Below are positions 55,091 to 64,000 of a stretch of 64,000 nt of DNA, piece after piece (within the stretch, counting starts at the first letter, position 1; every line of letters begins with the position of its first letter). The notes beneath the pieces are model-generated. The model did not search any database. It was not told the origin of the DNA and worked only from the letters and a program-made list of their open reading frames with translations. The stretch is from Lutraria lutraria. Its lineage: Eukaryota > Mollusca > Bivalvia > Venerida > Mactridae. Location of the stretch: assembly GCA_964023205.1 (NCBI GenBank), contig OZ026847.1, positions 1,438,501-1,502,500 of the forward strand, given 5' to 3'. Both the position numbers and the translations under genes were made by a program.

Positions 55091-55689
55091 AAGCCCCCCT
55101 AGTACGTTCGTTAGTTTAAAATGTTCCGAAAAAAGTCTACGTACGGCATTCTTAATAACAAATATCTGAAGAAACGATGTGTTCGTGCACAAACATGTAT
55201 AATATTTAAGGAGGTTAAGAGGTATTACCGTTACTAAATTGACTGTAACATTGTCGTCCTTTGATATAAATGATAATAACACACATCGTTGTATTAAGAA
55301 ATTGATACATTATTTTCCAAAACGTGTTTGAATTGATAAATAAACTATGCGTTAAATGATATGTAATAATGTTGACATACCACTTCAAATCCGAGTTATT
55401 TTATCCGCCAGATTAGTAACACAAATATATTTTAGAATTAGACAAACATACACTTAATTCTTTGTTATTTATCCAGGTAGACGCTTTGATGTTTTAATTT
55501 TTTGATAGTTCGATTATTCTTTTTTTTCACGCGGCAGTCATTTTTCGAATAAAGGTGTCTTACAATCTTTACACGGTTACGCGAACAAATTACGAGCAAA
55601 ACTGAGGGTGATACTTTTTTATTGCACACCTACTTCTTTGTTTCTGATAGGTCCACATCCGTTAGAAAGACCTGTATTATCAAAAGAAT

Positions 55690-55762
55690 TACGTGCACGG
55701 GTCTGTTTTCCGCACGTGACCAGGTCTATAATCGAAAGAAGCTAGACCTGCCCACGTGCACA
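55690..55762. repeat. Hairpin, GTGCACG/CGTGCAC
   Basis: ACGTGCACGGGTCTG on the left and AGACCTGCCCACGTGCAC on the right fold back around CGTGACCAGGTCT. It shares CGTGACCAGGTC with the hairpin at 57850-57928, so the two are probably copies of one small element. Confidence 0.5.
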
Positions 55763-57094
55763 ATTATTTATATAAACGCTTTAAGAATGTATTACTTGTA
55801 TAAACAATGTGTATAGTTCAATTTTCTTATAGTCAAGATCGAATGTTGGACGATACCACTGTAAAGGTAATCACTGTAAATTGATTGCCAAAATAATTTT
55901 AAATCCGTAGTAAAGTGTCATTCTCGTGACCCAGAGTCATGGTGTATTGGATAGGTGGCATGTACATTGTACATGTATAACAGTTTTACAAAATGAAGCA
56001 GATGTGAGTGGTTCGACTCAGTCAATGGCACTTTCTTTTTAAATTATAATATACATTTATTTTTTATACTTTATTTATTGAAATATTTTTGTTCTTGTTA
56101 CATGTATGTATACACCCTGAATAGCACAGTTTTTATTTAAAAGAGAGAAAGGAAAGAAGAAATGCATTTTATCTCTGATGTATTCCTCTTTTTTATTTCT
56201 TTTATACATTTTATTGCACGAAATCGCGAATACAAATGTAATTTCAAATACGAGTTATAAAAAATACTAAACACCTAAACCGGTTTCTACTTATTATATT
56301 ATTACTCTACAATTAGAATATATAAATCCTAATTACCCATGTGAGGTTGTTATATTTTCTTTACTTTATCGGAACAATTTAAATATAAAAAAAACCTATT
56401 AAACATTATTTTCTTAGAGATATATATAAAGTTAACTTTTATTAAAAATAAAAAAAGTTGAAAATAAAAAATGATGTCCAACATCAGACGCAGTCCTCAA
56501 GATTCACTGTCTTTATGCTTTATCAATTGTGCCACAGAGGACAGTGATTATAAAGATTCATAGATTGTTCTATAGCAAATTACATTAGTATTCTTGTTAC
56601 CTAAACATGTACAAATGGGATCGTCCATGTATACAATAACATTCCTGACCATATGCTCCATGATTATACAAGCATTAGCAATCACAAATTGGACAGTCGA
56701 GTATACTTGAACTAATGATGGACAAAATACCTTAAATGTGTCGTGGATACATTATATAACAAACCAAACAGAAATTATAGTTAAGATCATTTACTTTTAA
56801 TTATACCGCAACGACACATACAAGGCTGACGAAAGCGCAATACATTTCCTTCTTTGTTAGATTTGACGATATGAGTGTCGGTTTTAATAAAAGAAAATAT
56901 TTGAGAACACTTGAAACTTCCGATTCCAGTTGAAACAACAGCAATATCAGACTAGAAATGTGACCAGAGGACATGAATACCTCCACCGTGAGTCAAAGGG
57001 GGCCATAACTCCTGTGCAATGTTTGGTTTTTAACGGAAAAGTTGACCTGTATTTTATTATCACACCCCTTCGTGTAGAATATGAAACCATTCTT
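55763..57094. other. Intergenic, no gene recognised
   Basis: Very AT-rich with T/A runs near 56030-56460. Short open frames show no motif. Nothing supportable. Confidence 0.4.
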
Positions 57095-57315
57095 ATTTAT
57101 TTAGTTATTTCATCGGATTTAACGCTATTCTCAATATACAATGTAATATCAGTTATAACAAGCTACCCCACATAATGCAGAGGTGGTTGTCAATTTAAAA
57201 TGGGATGTAATATCTTAAGCCGAATTTATCATGGACAGTGAGAGCCTCGCTTAGGGTTCGACCTCACAACTTCTTGATCAGTAGACCAACGCTCTAACCA
57301 CTGAGATAACCAGGC
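57095..57315 (-). mobile_element. tRNA-derived SINE, fullest copy
   Basis: On the - strand the head reads TGGTTATCTCAGTGGTTAGA (A box) and AAGTTGTGAGGTCGAACCCT (B box). The tail ends with TTGAGAATAGCGTTAAATCC then AAATAAATAA-type A/T repeats. Related copies are at 9836-10054 and 60923-61020. The tail may derive from a partner LINE. Confidence 0.7.
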
Positions 57316-57592
57316 GTGCTAATATGAAACCAATCCAAGAAATATTTCTTGAGTTATCGCTCGGATATCAAAATTTGAACGGACGGAAGGACGAACAGGG
57401 GTATCACTTTATGAAAAGAACTCATGGCAACATATTATTTGCCAATAAGATACTAGAAAATTGACGTTTTACGTACATAATCTAAAAACATATTTGTGTC
57501 TGAAAACTTTCATTCTCTTTCAAACCGACTGTAACGTTGCAACAAGTATATAAATAAGGCAAGCTCTCAACAAACATTCAATGACCTCATCG

Positions 57593-57837
57593 TCATAGGG
57601 TGGTGTAATTGGTTGCCAATTCCACATTTCTAAATAAGTCAAATTTAGATTATTTATAAAGCGTTATAATATACCTGTTCATCGTATCGGCTGTTGTCAT
57701 GTCAATGTCACGGCTGCATATGACCAGAGCCTGAGACAATAAGTCGTCTGTATTGCTATTGGACATGCCGGTAAATGTAAAGCCATCCAACGACTGTCGA
57801 ACGTTGTGTAAGTCACCAACCTCGTACATCGGACTCT
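57593..57837 (-). CDS. Last two exons of an unidentified gene
   Basis: Exon 57837-57675 (163 bases) reads SPMYEVGDLHNVRQSLDGFT, then FTGMSNSNTDDLLSQALVIC, then SRDIDMTTADTMN. It is followed by a GTATAT donor. Exon 57629-57593 continues in phase as RNVELATNYTTL and TGA. Acceptors are TTCTACACAG and CTTATTTAG. Composition is acidic and polar with no frame damage, like a cytoplasmic tail or linker. I do not recognise the family. Upstream exons probably lie further along the - strand, beyond about 58 kb or outside the window. A long hairpin sits just before the first acceptor. Confidence 0.55.
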
Positions 57838-57849
57838 CTGTGTAGAAAA

Positions 57850-57928
57850 GACCTGATCACGGGATTCTCGAAACACATCGAGCGCTACTACGCGCTCTCG
57901 GTGTTCACGTAAATCCCGTGACCAGGTC
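57850..57928. repeat. 79-base near-perfect hairpin
   Basis: GACCTGATCACGGGATT is mirrored by AATCCCGTGACCAGGTC. Inner parts (CATCGAGCGC, CGCGCTCTCGG) also pair around a TACTA-like loop. It lies within 15 bases of the acceptor of the exon ending at 57837. Confidence 0.6.
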
Positions 57929-57939
57929 GTTAGACCTCG

Positions 57940-60922
57940 TACTCGATCGATATCCTATACATCAGGATATCATAGTACTTAGTCGGAAATGGAAATGTCA
58001 CTTAAGCTGGGTCCGCCTGACGCGCCTTTATTCATTTTCATCATATACCAACAAACGTTAAAGTATTATGTAAACAAACAAAAACTTTATAGAATGAACT
58101 AAATTATCATATTACAAAAACTCATTTAATAAAACCTTTCGTCAAATGATCTAATCATTTACTTCGTTACAAAGCAACATTGCTTTTATTTGCTACATGT
58201 TTTATAGACGTTGATGAATTACAAACTGATCTGATAACATACATGTCTGTATCACCTCGTTCATCAATATCATTTTCAACTCATACATCAAACATTCGAC
58301 AAGAATGTCAAACCTAACATACATCGAGTTTAGAGGCGAATATTTTGTTTATCTTATTCTTTGAAAACTGAACGTAGTTTAGCTTTCCTTAGAAATCACT
58401 CACTCGGCGCGCATGAATTATTGTGGGACCTAAGCACTACATTTATCTACATCCGCCATTCAATTGTTAAGCTAGGTGCAGTGGAAGTCTGTAAGTTCAG
58501 TTTCCATGAGTACTTCCAGTACTTTGATTGTTTTTTAGTTTGTTTTATACCTCAAGTTGTACGTACTATTATGCTTATTCAATCCATTAGTGCTCGCCCC
58601 ACTTTCTTATCCAATCAGTGACAATGCTTTTTGTAAAGTTTTGATTTTCTTATTTCAATAGAATATAAAACTGGGTCATTTGGGTGTTCATAGTAATAGG
58701 AATGATACAGTCACTTCCGCTCCTTTTAGCTTTCCTATTTACGAAGAACACTCAAATATGCCCTCTAGCCTATACATAACACATATCAGTGCCGAGGCTA
58801 GCAGACTCGGGGGATCACACGTTTTTATATTCTTATAGTAGTGTAAGTTAACATCGATGTACATTATAATCAAAATTGCATCGTCGAAATCTTGTTCGTT
58901 ACTTCTGGGCGACCCGCTATAGGTTATGTAATTAAAAAAAGTCTTATACATTAGATTTATGCACGCATTTTGAAAAACCTTTGCTGCTAACGACCGTATA
59001 GATATATGGGATGTGTGAGACAGCTTCTCATAATTTCAAAATGTTGAATCTTTGTCTATTTTTGCAACTTCTGGAAAATAAGAAGGATATAAAGAGATGA
59101 GATTATGAAATTATCGAACACTTGATTGAGCGGCGCTGTAGATACTAACATTTTACTCGCTAATTTGAGATTCGTGTCATATTGATTGTACATAATAACA
59201 TACCTTCTATTCATGACTAAATGTAAAATGATTATGATAATTTTTTAAGGAACGAATAAATTTTGTCCTCGCATTTTGATGTTAATTAACGTGCCGATAC
59301 ATTACATTATCTCAATAAAAAATATTATAATGGATGTAAAATTGTGTAAAACAATTTACCCAGTACAAGTAGCTTAGAAATAATCTCCTGATGGTAAGAA
59401 CACTAATGATTTAAGGTGCGTGGCAAATTGGAACTATTTTCAAATAAGTTCCAGTTGCTAGTATATCTCAGTGAAAACGGATTGAAGATTAAAACGGATG
59501 TTTACCAATTGACACGTGGTCTTCTAAGAGATTACATGTATATAAAGAATCATGTTGGGTTATTGATTTGGATGTTATGACAATGGAATTAAACCGTCGG
59601 ATTAAAATCTATGTAAATTAGGAAATGTCGCGATTTAATTTCATTTTCAGGTTGAAATTACTGTGGTATATTGTATATGTATTATTGAAATCGTTAAATG
59701 CTTCTGTTAACTTGAGATTCTAATTGACTTCTAACGCATATGCGTTTAACTGGATTCTGTAACTATTAATTATACAGGATATAATTCTGGATAGTTTCTT
59801 ATCACTTTCTCAACCCTGGGTGATGCTGTGATATATATAATTACTGTGGTATTTTTCAAATGAGTATATACGACCTGTGAGAATAGAGATATTTACGTGA
59901 AGTTTATTTATACGGATATTAATTAGTAACAAATAGTTCCTGGATATATGTACGTTTCTTGTATTCGATATGACGGATTATATGTAATGAAATTGAGACA
60001 ACATTGGTAAGTTGTGTATCATCATAATTCTAATCAGTTTATTATAAATAAAATAACATAACCGTGTATAATAAAGCAAAATCATCAACGGTGTATGCTT
60101 AATTTTATAATAAGTAGCACGTTCGTATGTTTTACTTTCGAACACAGATACGATCAGTGCGAAATTTGCATTTTCGGTTTTTCAATTTTTCACTTTTAAA
60201 TTGTCTAAATGTTCATACATTTTGGAAATCCATCAAATTCAAAATGCATAAAAAATGTAAGTTGTATTGACGTTTTGGTAAAAACTAAGGACGAAACATG
60301 TGGTATGTGCAGTGTCAGATATACGACAGTGGCCTGGTAGTAAATGTACTTTGCATTTTAGCACGCAATGAGCACGTATATATATATAACTGATCGTATA
60401 TTCAGAGACAAAACTTTGAATCGGATCAGACAGTTTTTACATGCTTGTGTGTTTTGTGCAATGGGTGACTGTACAACATGTTAGTGTTTTGAAGGGTGTA
60501 CTTTACCCTCTATCTATCTTCTGAATTACAATGACAGGGCATTTATTAAACGGTAGTATTCTATAAACGCTATTGACGATAATTGATTATTTTAAGGGAT
60601 TGTATTTTGTATTCATAAAATCGTTGAATTGTTTAATCCGATGTATTGCCCATCAAAAAAGGTTCTATGAGAAGATTCGTTAATAAATCATCCGTTCACT
60701 TCACAGTGTTTTTCACCGTTTGTTCGATGCTAGGACCGTATGATGATAACAAAGAACGATACGATCTAATTATAATGTTAATGACGTAGGATTGTATGCG
60801 TGATGAGGTACTATATTTATCTAAGATATATCTCCCTACATGGGATCAAGATTATCTAACCCGAGTTGTCATTTATAATAAGTTTGCAAAACACCTGTTA
60901 AGAACATGTATGACTCATTTTT
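57940..60922. other. Unrecognised sequence
   Basis: AT-rich. Around 58480 (+) a segment GTAAGTTCAGTTTCCATGAG with CAGTACTTTGATTG recurs near 18060 and 61070, a dispersed repeat. Possible distal exons of the 57593-57837 gene could not be identified. Confidence 0.35.
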
Positions 60923-61020
60923 ATTTATTTATTTTATTTCTTCGGATTTAACGCCATTTTCAACATTACTTCAGTTATATCATGACGGGTAGTTTGTCTT
61001 AACCAGCTTTAACGTCCTCT
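60923..61020 (-). mobile_element. SINE tail fragment
   Basis: TTATTTATTTCTTCGGATTT then AACGCCATTTTCAACATTAC matches the tail of the 57095-57315 SINE. No tRNA head. Confidence 0.5.
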
Positions 61021-61111
61021 ATGCAACTCATGTTAAACTAGTTCCAGTTTCATATTGCAAGTTTATGTAAGTTCAGTTTCGATGAGTATTTTCAGTTTAT
61101 AGTTTTTGTAA

Positions 61112-63738
61112 TGTACCATAATGTACATATGAGTAGTGTGATTGTTTACATAATGTACATATGATCGAGTAGTGTGATTGTTTACATAATGTACATATGA
61201 GTAGTGTGATTGTTTACATAATGTACATATGAGTAGTTTGATTGTTTACATAATGTACATATGAGTAGTGTGATTGTTTACATAATGTACATATGAGTAG
61301 TGTGATTGTTTACATAATGTACATATGAGTAGTGTGATTGTTTACATAATGTACATATGAGTAGTATGATTGTTTACATAATGTACATATGAGTAGTGTG
61401 ATTGTTTACATAATGTACATATGAGTAGTTTGATTGTTTACATAATGTACATATGAGTAGTGTGATTGTTTACATAATGTACATATGAGTAGTATGATTG
61501 TTTACATAATGTACATATGAGTAGTTTGATTGTTTACATAATGTACATATGAGTAGTGTGATTGTTTACATAATGTACATATGAGTAGTGTGATTGTTTA
61601 CATAATGTACATATGAGTAGTGTGATTGTTTACATAATGTACATATGATCGAGTAGTGTGATTGTTTACATAATGTACATATGAGTAGTGTGATTGTTTA
61701 CATAATGTACATATGAGTAGTTTGATTGTTTACATAATGTACATATGAGTAGTGTGATTGTTTACATAATGTACATATGAGTAGTGTGATTGTTTACATA
61801 ATGTACATATGAGTAGTGTGATTGTTTACATAATGTACATATGAGTAGTGTGATTGTTTACATAATGTACATATGAGTAGTTTGATTGTTTACATAATGT
61901 ACATATGAGTAGTGTGATTGTTTACATAATGTACATATGAGTAGTGTGATTGTTTACATAATGTACATATGAGTAGTGTGATTGTTTACATAATGTACAT
62001 ATGAGTAGTATGATTGTTTACATAATGTACATATGAGTAGTGTGATTGTTTACATAATGTACATATGAGTAGTTTGATTGTTTACATAATGTACATATGA
62101 GTAGTGTGATTGTTTACATAATGTACATATGAGTAGTATGATTGTTTACATAATGTACATATGAGTAGTATGATTGTTTACATAATGTACATATGAGTAG
62201 TATGATTGTTTACATAATGTACATATGAGTAGTGTGATTGTTTACATAATGTACATATGAGTAGTATGATTGTTTACATAATGTACATATGAGTAGTATG
62301 ATTGTTTACATAATGTACATATGAGTAGTATGATTGTTTACATAATGTACATATGAGTAGTGTGATTGTTTACATAATGTACATATGAGTAGTGTGATTG
62401 TTTACATAATGTACATATGAGTAGTATGATTGTTTACATAATGTACATATGATCGAGTAGTGTGATTGTTTACATAATGTACATATGAGTAGTGTGATTG
62501 TTTACATAATGTACATATGATCGAGTAGTATGATTGTTTACATAATGTACATATGAGTAGTATGATTGTTTACATAATGTACATATGAGTAGTATGATTG
62601 TTTACATAATGTACATATGAGTAGTATGATTGTTTACATAATGTACATATGATCGAGTAGTGTGATTGTTTACATAATGTACATATGAGTAGTATGATTG
62701 TTTACATAATGTACATATGATCGAGTAGTGTGATTGTTTACATAATGTACATATGAGTAGTGTGATTGTTTACATAATGTACATATGATCGAGTAGTGTG
62801 ATTGTTTACATAATGTACATATGAGTAGTGTGATTGTTTACATAATGTACATATGATCGAGTAGTGTGATTGTTTACATAATGTACATATGAGTAGTGTG
62901 ATTGTTTACATAATGTACATATGAGTAGTGTGATTGTTTACAAAATGTACATATGATCGAGTAGTGTGATTGTTTACATAATGTACATATGAGTAGTGTG
63001 ATTGTTTACATAATGTACATATGAGTAGTGTGATTGTTTACAAAATGTACGTATGAGTAGTGTGATTGTTTACATAATGTACATATGATCGAGTAGTGTG
63101 ATTGTTTACATAATGTACATATGAGTAGTGTGATTGTTTACATAATGTACATATGAGTAGTGTGATTGTTTACAAAATGTACGTATGAGTAGTGTGATTG
63201 TTTACATAATGTACATATGATCGAGTAGTGTGATTGTTTACATAATGTACATATGAGTAGTGTGATTGTTTACATAATGTACATATGAGTAGTATGATTG
63301 TTTACATAATGTACATATGAGTAGTGTGATTGTTTACATAATGTACATATGATCGAGTAGTGTGATTGTTTACATAATGTACATATGAGTAGTGTGATTG
63401 TTTACATAATGTACATATGAGTAGTATGATTGTTTACATAATGTACATATGAGTAGTGTGATTGTTTACATAATGTACATATGAGTAGTATGATTGTTTA
63501 CATAATGTACATATGAGTAGTGTGATTGTTTACATAATGTACATATGAGTAGTGTGATTGTTTACATAATGTACATATGAGTAGTGTGATTGTTTACATA
63601 ATGTACATATGAGTAGTATGATTGTTTACATAATGTACATATGAGTAGTATGATTGTTTACATAATGTACATATGAGTAGTGTGATTGTTTACATAATGT
63701 ACATATGAGTAGTGTGATTGTTTACATAATTTACAAGT
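61112..63738 (+). repeat. 32/36-bp tandem array, about 80 units
   Basis: Unit GTAGTGTGATTGTTTACATA then ATGTACATATGA is 32 bases. Scattered 36-base units add TCGA before GTAG. Variant positions are mainly GTGTG/GTATG/GTTTG. Every unit contains TTGTTTAC and the palindromes ATGTACAT and CATATG. The 36-base form is concentrated in the second half (62450-63360). Confidence 0.97.
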
Positions 63739-64000
63739 ACGTCTGAGGCACACTGATGTTCAAATATAATCAACAAACAATTATCTAATTATACCAACAC
63801 CCCGTCACAAAACAACATTTGTATAACATTCTGATAATACCTCTCATGTGTATTATGACAAGAGTTAGTAAATTATTGTTGACTCAACAAGTTTATACAC
63901 ACTTATGCTAATTAAACAATTATACACAACACGTACAGTAACGTTTGCAATGAATAGGAAACACATCCATAATACTCTTGAGTCATAACTTTGGAAGTCA
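63739..64000. other. Right edge of window, nothing recognised
   Basis: Unique AT-rich sequence after the array. Confidence 0.4.

Noticed and set aside
61112..63738. CRISPR-like array or telomere/centromere satellite
   Set aside because: No spacers; the unit is not a telomeric hexamer, and a 2.6-kb array is too small to be called centromeric.

Overview
The window looks like AT-rich nuclear DNA of a mollusc, most probably a bivalve. The evidence is one animal gene with spliceosomal introns (prohibitin-2), LINE fragments, tRNA-derived SINEs, and a dense load of short repeats of kinds I associate with bivalve genomes (elements opening AGCTCACC and ending CCCTCTTGTT, and elements with ATACCCC ends). 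There are no bacterial operons, RBS-spaced genes or CRISPR arrays. The species call is inference.

Region 1 (1-13.5 kb) holds the one gene I can name with high confidence, PHB2 on the + strand, in eight exons joining into a 299-residue protein. Its sixth intron is a U12-type AT-AC intron: donor ATATCCTTT, branch site TTCCTTGAC, acceptor AC. The promoter carries TCTCGCGAGA and a YY1-like site. The introns hold nested DNA elements, a SINE, a foldback element and a 46-bp minisatellite.

Region 2 (13.5-29 kb) is mostly transposon debris: a foldback element with a LINE 3' end in its loop, a second copy of the PHB2-intron element carrying a nested insertion, a 1.24-kb element with a 6-bp target duplication, and a 3.8-kb stretch bounded by inverted repeats. 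Two isolated candidate exons (18374, 28383) are the only gene-like signals on the + strand.

Region 3 (29-32.6 kb) has an array of 75-bp repeats that is open on the - strand as a 25-residue repeat with an acidic C-terminal tail and a downstream poly(A) signal, followed by a 22-bp array.

Region 4 (32.8-36.6 kb) is a decayed LINE on the + strand, broken up by smaller elements.

Region 5 (37.3-50.5 kb, - strand) has a short three-exon gene end with one in-frame stop, then a multi-exon relic of a gene family with several partial tandem copies. Its exons join in phase but carry stops and frameshifts. Two non-autonomous elements with no visible target duplication (Helentron-like) lie in one of its introns.

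Region 6 (50.9-54.2 kb) holds further copies of the same element families. Region 7 (54.2-64 kb) is mostly unrecognised sequence with SINEs, two hairpin elements, the last two exons of an unidentified - strand gene (57593-57837), and a 2.6-kb array of 32/36-bp units that each contain a forkhead-type TTGTTTAC motif.

Apart from PHB2 the genes do not form a pathway. The window is best read as one housekeeping gene next to a repeat-rich region.
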